Positions 17,112 to 26,364 of a DNA stretch of 64,000 nucleotides are shown here, one piece after another. The translations under genes were made by a program, and so were the position numbers. How positions within the stretch are numbered: position 1 is the stretch's first letter; the number at the start of each line of letters is the position of its first letter. The stretch lies in the NCBI GenBank assembly GCA_007753915.1, contig CP036352.1, forward strand, positions 1,426,001 through 1,490,000, given 5' to 3'. The notes below the pieces were generated by a model. That model was not told the origin of the DNA and did not search any database. It saw only the letters and a list, made by a program, of their open reading frames with translations. This DNA comes from Phycisphaerae bacterium RAS2. Its GTDB lineage: Bacteria > Planctomycetota > Phycisphaerae > UBA1845 > UTPLA1.

Positions 17112-19216
17112 TCGGTCGGGGCGCTTGAGGGCTTGGACGCGGCAGTGTTCAGCGCCGGTGTGTTCAACGCCGCCTGCGCGCGGGCAAGGGCTTGCTGCGC
17201 GGGGACCAGATCGGGCCGGATGCGGAGCGTCGCCTCGTAATGCGGAATCGCGTCCTTCCAGCGGCCCAGGCGTGCCAGCGTATTGGCATAATTGAAGTGC
17301 ACACCCGCCTCGTCGGGCGCGAGCGCTAGCGCCCGTTCGTAGTAAGGGATCGAAGCCTCGATCCGGTCGGTGAATGAAAGCGCATTGGCCAGACCGTTCA
17401 GCACGCGGAGCGACTCCCCGGCGTACAGGAGGTTTCGCCGATACAGCGAAATCGCCTCGGCCGGTTCGTTCATCTTCACCAGAATGTCGGCCAATTGCCG
17501 CAGGGCGTTCGCGTGCTCCGGGCGGATGCGCAGCGTCTCCCGATAATGATGAATCGCCGCGTCGATGTTTCGTTGCTCGTCGTAGATGCAGGCGAGATAG
17601 AAGTGCGCCTCGCTGTGAGTGTTGTCCAGTTCCAGCGCCCGGCGAAAGGCCGCAGCGGCCTCCTCGTGCCGGCCCAGCTTGGTGAGGATCACGCCGCGCA
17701 CGGTGTTTGCCTCGGGGTATTTCGGATCGAGCTGCACGGCTTGTTCGGCATGCACCAGCGCCTCGTCGTAGCGTTTCAATGCGTGGAGCACCTGGGCCAT
17801 TCCATAGTGCCCCGCGACAAAGCGGGCATCTTTTTGCAACGCGCCGCGATACAGCTCGATGGCCTCATCGAATCGCTCTTCACGCAGCAGGACCGCGCCA
17901 AGGGCAAGATGCGCTCGAGGGTTGGCCGGTTCAACGTCGAGTGTGCTGCGCCAGAGCCGTTCGGCGGTGGCGTAGTCCTGATTGCGCGCGATGGTGCGCG
18001 CTCCCAGCGCAACCGTGACGAGCGCTCCGAGCGCAAACGCAATGCCCGGTGCGAGCCGCGCCGCAGCGGGACGGTTGGTGCTCCATTTTCGCAGGATCGC
18101 GTGCGCCCCGAGGATGGCCAAGGCGCAAAGCGGAGCGAGCGCGAGGTACATGCGATGCTCAAACGCCGCATCGACGATGGGCACGAAGCTGGATGTGGGC
18201 GAAAGAATGACGAAGAAACTCGCCGCGATCAGGCCGAGCGGCGGGTGGTGGCGGAGCAGCTGGATCGTGCCGGCCAGCAGCACCGCGATGGCGACCATTT
18301 GCGGCACCCAGTCGGTCCAGGCGCGCGCCGTCGGCCAGGCATAGTCGATGCAGAGGTGCAACGGGAAAATCGAAAGCTGAAGGTATTTAAGAATGACGCC
18401 GAATTGCGTCCGAGCGTAATCAAACGCCGAAAGGCCTTGCAATCCGAATCCAACGGTGTCGGAGCGCGGGCCGCCGGCGATGAGCGCGAAGAGGATCATC
18501 CACGTCGCGGCGATGCCGAGATGGGTCAGCCCGCGCCGCGCAAGCGTTGGGCGAATCCCGCCGCCCAGCAGCACTACGTCATACCAGAAGATGACGAAGG
18601 GCGCTGTGACCATGATCTCTTTGCAGCCCATGCCCAACGCGGAGCAGATGACCGCGGCGGCCGACCAGGGCAGCGGCCTCGGCGATGAGGCGGCACGAAT
18701 CACGCAATACAGCGTCGCGAGATAAAACAGGCTCACCAGGCATTCGACGCGCTGAATGACGTACGTCACCGATTCAGTTTGCAGCGGGTGGATGATCCAA
18801 AGCAGGGCGGTCGCGGTCGCCAGCCCCGTTGCCGCCTGGCCAAATCGTTCCCGACAACGCGCCGCGAGCAGCGTCCGCCGGACGATGCCGAACAGCAGCA
18901 GTCCGGCGGCGAGGTGAACCAGCACGTTGAAAACGTGATACCCGCGGACACTCAACCCGCCCAGCGCGTAATTGACCGCCAGGGTGTACGCGACGACCGG
19001 CCGGCCCGATACGGTTGACTGGTAGGGGGCGGACACCGCCTCGCGCAGCGGCCACAGCGATCGAATATAGACGTTCTCCGTGATGGAATATTGATCGTCG
19101 AAGACGAACGGGCCGTTCAGGCTGTTGGCGTAGGCGGCCGCGCCGGCAAGGGCGATCAGCAGCCCGGCTTGCCATGGGGCGATGCGAGAGGCGAAGGTGG
19201 GGCCGTGCGAGGTCAT
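17099..19216 (-). CDS. TMTC-like polytopic membrane protein with C-terminal TPR repeats
   Basis: 705 aa. The N-terminal 420 residues contain about ten membrane segments, with an Asp-Asp pair (D40-D41, NGPFVFDDQYSI) in the first periplasmic loop, as in GT-C fold glycosyltransferases and the eukaryotic TMTC O-mannosyltransferases. The C-terminal part (about 425-690) has seven or more TPR units (e.g. ANPRAHLALGAVLLREERFDEAIELY). By family logic it would transfer a sugar from a polyprenyl carrier to an exported acceptor bound by the TPRs. It lies 15 bp after the GnnA-like gene in the lipid A cluster. Confidence 0.75.
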   Translation of the reverse strand: MTSHGPTFASRIAPWQAGLLIALAGAAAYANSLNGPFVFDDQYSITENVYIRSLWPLREAVSAPYQSTVSGRPVVAYTLAVNYALGGLSVRGYHVFNVLVHLAAGLLLFGIVRRTLLAARCRERFGQAATGLATATALLWIIHPLQTESVTYVIQRVECLVSLFYLATLYCVIRAASSPRPLPWSAAAVICSALGMGCKEIMVTAPFVIFWYDVVLLGGGIRPTLARRGLTHLGIAATWMILFALIAGGPRSDTVGFGLQGLSAFDYARTQFGVILKYLQLSIFPLHLCIDYAWPTARAWTDWVPQMVAIAVLLAGTIQLLRHHPPLGLIAASFFVILSPTSSFVPIVDAAFEHRMYLALAPLCALAILGAHAILRKWSTNRPAAARLAPGIAFALGALVTVALGARTIARNQDYATAERLWRSTLDVEPANPRAHLALGAVLLREERFDEAIELYRGALQKDARFVAGHYGMAQVLHALKRYDEALVHAEQAVQLDPKYPEANTVRGVILTKLGRHEEAAAAFRRALELDNTHSEAHFYLACIYDEQRNIDAAIHHYRETLRIRPEHANALRQLADILVKMNEPAEAISLYRRNLLYAGESLRVLNGLANALSFTDRIEASIPYYERALALAPDEAGVHFNYANTLARLGRWKDAIPHYEATLRIRPDLVPAQQALARAQAALNTPALNTAASKPSSAPTDQAP

Positions 19217-19231
19217 CGTGCAGCCCGGTCC

Positions 19232-20242
19232 TCAATGGCCCCAGCGATGCGCACCGAGCGCGGCGACGATGTCGGAAGCGAGCCGCACCGCGGCGGCGCC
19301 GTCCTCCGCGGTGACGGGCGGGGGTTTGCCGGTCGCGACGCTATCGAGGAACGCTTCCAGCTCGGCACGAAGCGGCTCCACGTCGTCAACGAGGAGCGGC
19401 TCGACCTTTACCAGTTGGCCGAAATCGACGTTGGCCATGTCGGCGAGGTTGTCGAACTTGCCGTCGCGGGCCATGGCGAGAATGTCGAGATTCGCGTCGC
19501 GCGTGATGGCGATGCCGGTCTTGCGCTGGTAGTCGAGCGAGAGGTAGGCCGTCTCGCTGAAGACGCGGATGCGGCGATCGGTCTTCAGAGCCAGGCGCGA
19601 GGCGACGAGATTGGCCACGGCTCCGTTCTCAAATACGACCCGGGCGTTGGCCACGTCCTCATGCCGGGAGAGCACGTTGACGCCGACCGCGTCGAGCCGG
19701 GCGACCGGCGATTTCACCAGATTCAGCACGATGTCGATATCGTGGATCATCATGTCGGACACGACGCCGATATCGGCCGAACGAAACCGGAACGGGCTGA
19801 TACGCTGCGTCTCGACGTATTTCGGCGAAATCTGCAACCGCTGCATGGCGCGCACAACCGGATTGAACCGTTCGGTGTGACCGACCGAGAGCAAGGCGCC
19901 GGTCTCCCGCGAGATCGCCAGCATTCGGTCAGCTTCTTCGACGTTGGGCGCCAGCGGCTTTTCCACCAGCACGGCGACTCCGCGGCGCATCAGCGGCTCT
20001 GCCACGGCGAGGTGATAAATCGTGGGCACCGCGACCGTCACCGCGCGCACATCCGGCGGCAGCTCGTCAATGGACGTCAGCGCGCGGCATTGAAAATCCT
20101 TGGCGCACTCGCGCGCCCGGTCGGCATTCGCATCCACCACGGCGACGAGTTGTGCCGAAGGCAGCTCGCGATAGAGCCGCGCATGGTGCCGGCCCATGTG
20201 GCCCACGCCGACCACGGCGACGGGAATTGGGGGATGGCTCAC
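19232..20242 (-). CDS. gnnA: Gfo/Idh/MocA-family dehydrogenase, probable UDP-GlcNAc 3-dehydrogenase (GnnA-like)
   Basis: 336 aa. Rossmann motif VAVVGVGHMGRHHARLY at the N-terminus, catalytic-type EKPLAPN, and a C-terminal substrate domain with VGHTERFNP, RISPFRFRSADIGVVSDMMIHDIDI. These blocks match the subfamily encoded next to lpxA in many Gram-negatives. Its characterised member GnnA oxidises the 3-OH of UDP-GlcNAc so that GnnB can install an amine, giving amide-linked lipid A. The GTG start at 20242 overlaps the lpxA stop (GTGA). Family assignment is strong; the exact substrate is inferred. Confidence 0.75.
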   Translation of the reverse strand: MSHPPIPVAVVGVGHMGRHHARLYRELPSAQLVAVVDANADRARECAKDFQCRALTSIDELPPDVRAVTVAVPTIYHLAVAEPLMRRGVAVLVEKPLAPNVEEADRMLAISRETGALLSVGHTERFNPVVRAMQRLQISPKYVETQRISPFRFRSADIGVVSDMMIHDIDIVLNLVKSPVARLDAVGVNVLSRHEDVANARVVFENGAVANLVASRLALKTDRRIRVFSETAYLSLDYQRKTGIAITRDANLDILAMARDGKFDNLADMANVDFGQLVKVEPLLVDDVEPLRAELEAFLDSVATGKPPPVTAEDGAAAVRLASDIVAALGAHRWGH

Positions 20243-21159
20243 GAGCGCTGGCCCCCGCCGTAGAACTGCGGCACCGCGCCCTGGTCGCGGCGGAGCGATT
20301 CGAGGTAGCGCCCGTGTACACCCTGAAAAATGGATCGCTTGAGGAAATTGATCAGGTACTGGCCGTGGAAGTCCAGTTTGCCGTTGGTCTCGCAATCTCG
20401 AATTCGACGGGCGAGGCTGATTGTCGCTTTGTCATCCTTGATGAACGGCATGATGCGATACAGGGAGCGCAGCCCGAATACGGCGGCGGCCTGATTCTTG
20501 CGCGGGAAGAGTTTCTTGCACAGATCGCGAAGCTGCTGAATCGTGCTCTCATCGAAGCCCCAGCGACCCAGCCCCTTGATGTTCACGCCCTGCACGTTGC
20601 CCTCGAAACCAAAGATCATGTAAGGCGGTGTGTCGATCGTGCAGCGCGCCATGCCGGTGATGAAGCTGTATTGCCCGATGGTGACGAATTGCTGAACACC
20701 GACGAGGCCGGAGACGGTCACGTGATCTTCGATGTGGACGTGTCCTGCGATCTGCACCTGGTTCGAGAGGATGCAATGGTTGCCGACGCGCACGTCGTGG
20801 GCGATGTGCGAGCCGACCTGAAACTGATTGTGATCGCCGACTTCGGTGAGGCCGCCGGCGACTTCGGTGCCGGTGTGCGCGGTGACGCCTTCGCGAAAGA
20901 TGTTGTCGTTGCCGATGACGAGTCGGGTCGGCGTGCCGGTGTATTTGAGGTCTTGCGGTGCGGCGCCGATGACGCTGCCGGGGTAGAAGAGGTTGCGCTC
21001 GCCGATTTGCGTGTTGCCCAGGACGGTGACGTTCGCGATCAGGCGCGAACCGGCTCCGATGCGCACATCGGGGCCGACATAGCAACCCGGCCCGATCTCA
21101 ACCTCGTCGGCGATCTGCGCCTGGGGTGCGACGGTGGCAGTCGGGGCAATCCTCGGCAT
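20239..21159 (-). CDS. lpxA: UDP-N-acetylglucosamine acyltransferase LpxA
   Basis: 306 aa, first acyltransferase of lipid A synthesis (3-O- or 3-N-acylation). Left-handed beta-helix hexapeptide repeats run through residues 1-190. The catalytic histidine lies in GSHIAHDVRVG, as in E. coli (AHIAHDC), and APQDLKYTGTPTRLVIGN is conserved. The C-terminal helical region is about 40 residues longer than in E. coli. It lies between lpxC-fabZ and the gnnA-like gene, which suggests its acceptor may be the 3-amino sugar. Confidence 0.93.
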   Translation of the reverse strand: MPRIAPTATVAPQAQIADEVEIGPGCYVGPDVRIGAGSRLIANVTVLGNTQIGERNLFYPGSVIGAAPQDLKYTGTPTRLVIGNDNIFREGVTAHTGTEVAGGLTEVGDHNQFQVGSHIAHDVRVGNHCILSNQVQIAGHVHIEDHVTVSGLVGVQQFVTIGQYSFITGMARCTIDTPPYMIFGFEGNVQGVNIKGLGRWGFDESTIQQLRDLCKKLFPRKNQAAAVFGLRSLYRIMPFIKDDKATISLARRIRDCETNGKLDFHGQYLINFLKRSIFQGVHGRYLESLRRDQGAVPQFYGGGQRS

Positions 21160-21275
21160 TCACCACAATCCGCAGGGGCGGCAGCTCCGCGCCGCCCTCG
21201 TTCCATCCGCGCGTCCAGCGCCGCTTCCACTTCGGCGCATGCACTGTTTGGTTGACCACCGCGCGGCGGCAGGGG

Positions 21276-22586
21276 TTAGGCCCCCTCCGCGTCCACCATC
21301 ATAAACTTTATTTCCGCTTCCGCCACTACCGTATCCAGGACCATCGCCCAGGCCCGGACATGGCCCGTCCGAGCCTTCACCCGGATATTCTGCACATGCA
21401 AAACGAGCTGGTCCCCCGGGAGCACCGGTTTGCGGAATTTCACATGATCCATGGACAACAGAACCGCCACCTTACCGGTGTGTTCCAGCTTCTGGGAGAG
21501 CAGAATCCCGGCCAACTGAGCCATGGCCTCGAGAATCAGCACCCCCGGCATGATCGGCTGGGCCGGGTAATGCCCCTGAAAAAACGGCTCGTTAATGGTG
21601 ACGTTCTTGATTCCAACCGCCTTGCGGTCTTCGTCCAGCTCCACGACCCGGTCAATCAGCAGAAACGGGTAGCGGTGGGGGAGGATTCGCCGAAGGGCGA
21701 GCGAGTCGTACACGGCTTGCGCGCCCAGCTGGGCGTTGCGCTCCTGCGTCTTGATCGCCTCCAGCAGCTTGCGGACCAGTTCATGGTTCAGCGAGTGGCC
21801 GCTTTTTCGAGCGATGATGCGCCCGCGAATCGGTCTCCCGGCGAGATACAGGTCGCCGATGAGATCGAGAATCTTGTGCCGCACGCACTCGTCCGGGTAG
21901 CGGAACGCATTGCCGATGACGCCTTCGCTTCCGATGACAACGACATCCTGATGGGTGAGGTGCTTTCCGAGGCCGGCGGCCTGAAACTGCCGGGCTTCCT
22001 CCTCGGTGAGGAAGGTGCGCGCCGGGGCGACATCGTGCAGGAACGACTCGGCCGACAAGCGCAACGCATAAATCTGGCGTGGGATCGGTCCGCCCGAGCC
22101 GTAGTCCAGGTCGTAAATGATGTTCAAATCGTCGGTATCGGTCGGGACGGCGATCAACTCGGCATCGCCCTCGGCGACACGCACGGTCTCGCGAATGATC
22201 AGCGGCTTTTGTTCGACGCCCAGATCGGTGATGCCGGCCTGGTGAATGGCATCGACGAAGATGTTGGAGCTGCCGTCGCCGCCGGGCAGTTCGCCGCCGC
22301 TGATCTCGATTTCGAGATTATCGATGCCCAGCCCGTGCAGGGCGGCCATGCAATGCTCGACCGTTTCCACCGTCAGCGTGCCGTTGCGGATGCTGGTGCG
22401 CCGGGCGCGCTTGGTGACATTATCGACGTGGGCTTTGATGCGAGCCGGGACCGGGGCATCGACCCGGACAAACGTGATGCCCGTGTCGGCAGAGGCCGGC
22501 TTGAAGCGCACGACCACTTCTTCCCCCGTGAAGAGACCCCGGCCGCTGATTTCAGTCGGGTTTTGGATGGTCTGCTGCGGCTTCAA
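21276..22586 (-). CDS. lpxC-fabZ: Bifunctional LpxC deacetylase / FabZ dehydratase fusion
   Basis: 436 aa. LpxC half (1-290) has zinc and catalytic motifs VEHCMAALHGLGIDN (His78), RHKILDLIGDL and KSGHSLNHELV. FabZ half (about 295-436) has ILPHRYPFLLIDRV and NEPFFQGHYPAQPIMPGVLILEAMAQ with the catalytic His and Glu. The enzyme deacetylates UDP-3-acyl-GlcNAc, while FabZ dehydrates 3-hydroxyacyl-ACP, tying lipid A to fatty acid synthesis. The fusion is known in several phyla including Planctomycetota. The start is TTG at 22586, because QQTIQNPTEISGRGL aligns with the LpxC N-terminus; this overlaps lpxD by 35 bp. Confidence 0.95.
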   Translation of the reverse strand: MKPQQTIQNPTEISGRGLFTGEEVVVRFKPASADTGITFVRVDAPVPARIKAHVDNVTKRARRTSIRNGTLTVETVEHCMAALHGLGIDNLEIEISGGELPGGDGSSNIFVDAIHQAGITDLGVEQKPLIIRETVRVAEGDAELIAVPTDTDDLNIIYDLDYGSGGPIPRQIYALRLSAESFLHDVAPARTFLTEEEARQFQAAGLGKHLTHQDVVVIGSEGVIGNAFRYPDECVRHKILDLIGDLYLAGRPIRGRIIARKSGHSLNHELVRKLLEAIKTQERNAQLGAQAVYDSLALRRILPHRYPFLLIDRVVELDEDRKAVGIKNVTINEPFFQGHYPAQPIMPGVLILEAMAQLAGILLSQKLEHTGKVAVLLSMDHVKFRKPVLPGDQLVLHVQNIRVKARTGHVRAWAMVLDTVVAEAEIKFMMVDAEGA

Positions 22587-23619
22587 GGTCGCGGACTCGC
22601 TTCGTTAACTCGGCGACTTGCTCGAACAATTCCGGCAACTTGCGAACGCGCGCCAACTCGCGAAACGCGGTCGATCGATCCTGGGCCGGCGATCCGACGA
22701 CCGTCTGCCCGTCCGGCACGTCGTTCATGATACCACTTTTCGCCGCGATGCGAACCTCGCTGCCGATCTTCAACCCATGGGCAATTCCGACCTGTCCGCC
22801 CATCGCCACGCCCGCGCCGACTTCGACGCTGCCGGAAATGCCCGTCTGCGCCGCGATGACGCACAACGGGGCAATCTGAACGTTGTGCGCCACCTGAACG
22901 AGGTTATCGATCTTCGTCCCGCGTCCGATGCGCGTAGCGCCGAGTTTGCCGCGGTCCACGCACACGCCCGCGCCGAGTTCCACGTCGTCCTCGATGATCA
23001 CCGTGCCTAGGTGCGGCAGCTTGTGGTGCCTGCCCTTGCGATACACGTAACCGAATCCATCGGCTCCGATCACTGAACCGGCGTGAATCACGACGTCGTT
23101 GCCGATCGTGCAGCGGTCATAGATCACGACGCGATCAAACAGCGTCGTGCCCGTTCCGATCGTCACGCCGCGACCGATGCTGACGCCTTCGTGTACCACC
23201 GAGCCGTCACCGATGTGCACGTCGCCGTGGATGACCGCGTGCGCGCCGACGCGCACGTCGCGCCCCAGGCGCGCGGACGCATCGACCACCGCCGTTGGAT
23301 GTATACCCGGTTCGGGCGGCTGCGGCGGCACGAAAAAGTGCGCTAACACCTTTGTCATGGCGAACTCGGGATCGTCCACGAAGACGGCTCGCGGCTCGCC
23401 GGGCATGAGCTTTTCTGTGCAGAGGATCGCCCCCGCCTGCGATGCAGCCGCTTGTTCCGCGTGTCGCGCTTCGGTCACCCAGGTAATGGCGTCGGGGCCT
23501 GCCTCGTGTGCTGCAGCAACGGCGCGCAGAACCACGCCGCCGCGCGACGGGTCCGCTGTGCGGCCGTTACACAGACCGGCAAGGTCCGCGACGGTCAGAG
23601 AAGGACGGTACTGGGGCAT
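22552..23619 (-). CDS. lpxD: UDP-3-O-(3-hydroxyacyl)glucosamine N-acyltransferase LpxD
   Basis: 355 aa. N-terminal uridine-binding domain (about 1-100) is followed by a left-handed beta-helix with hexapeptide repeats (about 105-290) and a C-terminal helix. Family signatures GADGFGYVY and DRGKLGATRIGRGTKIDNLVQVAHN are intact; the His of AHN is the catalytic residue region. It adds the second acyl chain to lipid A precursors. It starts 3 bp after the ompH stop and overlaps lpxC-fabZ, so these genes form one operon. Confidence 0.95.
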   Translation of the reverse strand: MPQYRPSLTVADLAGLCNGRTADPSRGGVVLRAVAAAHEAGPDAITWVTEARHAEQAAASQAGAILCTEKLMPGEPRAVFVDDPEFAMTKVLAHFFVPPQPPEPGIHPTAVVDASARLGRDVRVGAHAVIHGDVHIGDGSVVHEGVSIGRGVTIGTGTTLFDRVVIYDRCTIGNDVVIHAGSVIGADGFGYVYRKGRHHKLPHLGTVIIEDDVELGAGVCVDRGKLGATRIGRGTKIDNLVQVAHNVQIAPLCVIAAQTGISGSVEVGAGVAMGGQVGIAHGLKIGSEVRIAAKSGIMNDVPDGQTVVGSPAQDRSTAFRELARVRKLPELFEQVAELTKRVRDLEAAADHPKPD

Positions 23620-23622
23620 GCT

Positions 23623-24339
23623 TCAGCGTTTGGGAGGTTCGTTGCCATCGCTCGATCCGGAGCCGCCGCCAAACGTCGGGCCGGAGGCGCTGCCGATCTT
23701 CGGCCGGGCCGGGTCGTTGCGATAGTCGGCGTTCATCTTGGCGATGACGGCCTCGGTGATGTCCAGATCGTCGGAATTGTACACGACGACGCGGTCCTGG
23801 ATGATCCGGCGGATTGCCTGCACGCTCTGCTCCTGGATTTCGTCGGGCCGAAACGCCGTCCGTTGCAGGACGAGGTCCATGCCGCGTTCCTTGGCGACAA
23901 CCGCCGCCATTTCGCAGGCCTTCTCATAGACTTTGATCGTCCAGGTATAGCGATCCTGTTCGATTTCCTGCTCGGCGACCTTGAGCCAGACGTTCGCGTC
24001 GATGTTCGCGCGGACCAGCTCGGTTCGGCGTGCCTCGTAGTCGGGCGTGCCGGGCTTGAAGGCGTTCAACGCCGTCTGCTTGTCCTCGATTCGCTTGCGG
24101 CGCTCGGCGGCCTCCTTGCCGTAGTCGTCCGTCTTTTTCTTGATCTGATCGTTCAGGTCCAGAATTTGCTGGCATTCATTGAAGATGCGGATCAGGTCGA
24201 TCACGCCGGCGCGCGTCGGCGAGGCCGTCGGCGCGGCGGGGGTCGCGTTGCCCGCCGGCTGCCCCTGTCCCTGCGCGATGCCGACCGCGCAGAGCACGGC
24301 CGGCGCCAAAGCAATCAGAATCAACGTTGCACGTTTCAC
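23623..24339 (-). CDS. OmpH/Skp-family periplasmic chaperone
   Basis: 238 aa. Signal peptide (KRATLILIALAPAVLCAVGIAQG), then the OmpH/Skp fold: VIDLIRIFNECQQI, a long charged coiled-coil (about 62-155) with alternating Lys/Glu, and the returning strand MDLVLQR plus DITEAVIAKMN. A Gly/Ser-rich tail of about 35 residues is atypical. Skp holds unfolded outer membrane proteins. Its place immediately before lpxD is the conserved arrangement in Gram-negatives. Confidence 0.85.
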   Translation of the reverse strand: MKRATLILIALAPAVLCAVGIAQGQGQPAGNATPAAPTASPTRAGVIDLIRIFNECQQILDLNDQIKKKTDDYGKEAAERRKRIEDKQTALNAFKPGTPDYEARRTELVRANIDANVWLKVAEQEIEQDRYTWTIKVYEKACEMAAVVAKERGMDLVLQRTAFRPDEIQEQSVQAIRRIIQDRVVVYNSDDLDITEAVIAKMNADYRNDPARPKIGSASGPTFGGGSGSSDGNEPPKR

Positions 24340-24426
24340 GAAATGAACTCCTTCTGCTCGCCGGCGGCCGGGCCGCGCGGCGTTGGGGGAATCGGGCCGC
24401 GGCAGCGCCTCCGCTCCGCCGGTTGG

Positions 24427-25587
24427 TTACTTCACTTTACAGACAATAGTCTTGATCTTTTGGTCTTCCACGTCGAGCGTGAACCCCTCGAACTTCAACT
24501 CGATCAGGTGCTCGGTCAGCGTTTCGGCCGTCATGTTGCTCTGCACGGTGTATTTCACCTGGCCCTTCGCGCCATCTTTCACCACTTCCTCCACGCCCGC
24601 GATGCCCTCCAAGGCCTTCTTGATCAGAATGCTCTGCTTCACGTCGGCCACGCCCGACACGTCGATGATCACATCGCCCACGCCGCCGGCCGTGCCGCGC
24701 GTCCAGGATTCCAGCAGGTCATACACGCTCGCGTCGGCCAGCTTCTGCCCCGTCTTCTCCAGCGTCTGCCGGCCGCCGATCGGCCCGGCCACGCGCGAAC
24801 CGCCGCGAACCCCCGTCATCGTGTTTGAGAAAATCGCGTCGCCCGTCTCCGTCCAGAAACCCTGGATCGTGACATCCGACTCCCACATGTTCAGTTCGAT
24901 TCCCGCGGCCGTCGTCACCTGCGGGCCGCTCGCGCGCGACGTGCCCTTGATGTACACCTGCGCGCCGTAGCTGGTCGCGATGGCTTTCAGCGCTTCGGTG
25001 TTGTCTTCCATCGCCGCCGCCTCGGCCTTCTTGCGGTCAATTTCCTTCATCTGCCCCGGGTTCACCAGCTTGAAGCCCAGTTGCAGCAACTTACGCTCGA
25101 TCGCCGTGCCGAGGATGCTGTCACGCTGCACGATCTCGCGGCTCGGCTCCTCGCGCGTCAGATCGTGAATGATCTCGGTGAAGATGACCATGATCTTCGG
25201 CCGGCCCAGTTGCTTGAGCAGGATCGCCACCTCGGCCCACGTTGCGTCGATCAGTTTCTTGCTGACCTTCGCCTCGATTTCAACCGTGACGACGCCGTTG
25301 GCGCTGGTCTCGCCAAGAATCTTGTAATCCTTCACCAGGCCGGCGGAACGCGACAGCACGACATCCAGCTCCAGCGCGAAGTCCTTGGTCTGTGACTTGC
25401 TCGCGATCTCCTGCTGGCCGCCCTGTTCAACGGCCCGGCGTAGGGCGTCCTTCAGCGCGCCGTCCTTGCTGACGCCCTGACCCTTGACCTTGACGATCAC
25501 AATGTCGTCGGCGGCATGGGCCGCGGCGGGGACCGCGAGGGCAAAGCAGAATGTCAAAAGCGTTGCGATTGCGGCGATACGGTTCAT
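24427..25587 (-). CDS. Secreted FlgT/LPP20-like protein
   Basis: 386 aa. Signal peptide (IAAIATLLTFCFALAVPAAAHA), then VKVKGQGVSKDGALKDALRRAVEQGGQQEI and a beta-rich segment (LKDYKILGETSANGVVTVEIEAKVSKKLI), resembling the FlgT N-terminal/LPP20 domain; the middle has GRPKIMVIFTEII. FlgT helps build the flagellar basal body, but this domain is also found in non-flagellar envelope proteins, so the role is not assigned. AGGAGA eight bases before ATG 25587 fixes the start. It is the most upstream gene of the lipid A strand run. Confidence 0.55.
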   Translation of the reverse strand: MNRIAAIATLLTFCFALAVPAAAHAADDIVIVKVKGQGVSKDGALKDALRRAVEQGGQQEIASKSQTKDFALELDVVLSRSAGLVKDYKILGETSANGVVTVEIEAKVSKKLIDATWAEVAILLKQLGRPKIMVIFTEIIHDLTREEPSREIVQRDSILGTAIERKLLQLGFKLVNPGQMKEIDRKKAEAAAMEDNTEALKAIATSYGAQVYIKGTSRASGPQVTTAAGIELNMWESDVTIQGFWTETGDAIFSNTMTGVRGGSRVAGPIGGRQTLEKTGQKLADASVYDLLESWTRGTAGGVGDVIIDVSGVADVKQSILIKKALEGIAGVEEVVKDGAKGQVKYTVQSNMTAETLTEHLIELKFEGFTLDVEDQKIKTIVCKVK

Positions 25588-25716
25588 GTTCAGAGTCTCC
25601 TGGTGCAAGGGCGGCGCCGAGCCAGCGGTCGAGGATTCCTTCCGCTCGCGCCGAACGCGATTGTCCGTGTGTTGCCACAGCCGGTCAAGCCGAGGCGGGC
25701 GTTGAGTCAGCGCGTT

Positions 25717-25744
25717 TTGTAGTCGTTCCCGAATTGGGTAGAAT
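25717..25744 (+). promoter_or_regulatory. Promoter for frr
   Basis: TTGTAG (25717-25722), 16-bp spacer, TAGAAT (25739-25744), about 50 bases before the frr ATG. Confidence 0.45.
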
Positions 25745-25794
25745 GCCTCGCTCATTCGACGTTAGACACCCTTTGACCCGAGGAAGTCAGCACC

Positions 25795-26364
25795 ATGCCC
25801 TGGGACGAAATCGAACTCGAAGCCGACGACGCCATGGACAAGGCGGTCAAGTTTCTCAAACAAGAATTCCGCGGCGTGCGGACGGGCCGGGCCTCGCCCG
25901 GGCTGGTCGATCATGTGAAGGTGAAGGTTGCCTCGTATGGCGGCGCGCCGATGGAGATGAAATCGCTCGCAACCGTGACGACGCCCGACGCAACCATGAT
26001 CCTCATCAAGCCGTTTGACCCGACGACGCTGAAGGACATCGAGCGTGCCATTCAAGAGGCACAAATCGGCATCAACCCGCAGAGCGACGGCAAGGTCATC
26101 CGCCTGCCGGTGCCGGCCTTGTCGGGTGAGCGGCGACAGCAGATCGCCGGGCAGATCAAGAAGATGGCCGAGGCGCAGAAAGTGGCCCTGCGAAACGTCC
26201 GCCGCGACGCGATCCAGAAGATCGACGCCGAGAAGAAGGCCGGCGACATGCCCGAAGACGACGCCAAGCGTGGCCAGGAAGAAATGGACAAGATGACCAA
26301 GAAGTACGAGGCCCAGATCGACGAAGCCATGGCCGCGAAGACAAAGGAAGTGATGGAGGGATGA
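25795..26364 (+). CDS. frr: Ribosome recycling factor
   Basis: 189 aa, normal length. RRF with EF-G splits post-termination ribosomes. Visible: KFLKQEFRGVRTGRASPGLVDHVKV (domain I helix), LIKPFDPTTLKDIERAIQEAQIGINPQSDG, RLPVPALSGERRQQIAGQIKKMAE, and the long C-terminal helix. GAGGAAG lies upstream of the ATG at 25795. Unlike many genomes, pyrH is not directly upstream. Confidence 0.97.
   Translation: MPWDEIELEADDAMDKAVKFLKQEFRGVRTGRASPGLVDHVKVKVASYGGAPMEMKSLATVTTPDATMILIKPFDPTTLKDIERAIQEAQIGINPQSDGKVIRLPVPALSGERRQQIAGQIKKMAEAQKVALRNVRRDAIQKIDAEKKAGDMPEDDAKRGQEEMDKMTKKYEAQIDEAMAAKTKEVMEG

Noticed and set aside
24427-25587. Annotation of this gene as a bona fide flagellar FlgT
   Set aside because: Only the N-terminal domain type resembles FlgT; no flagellar genes are in the window.
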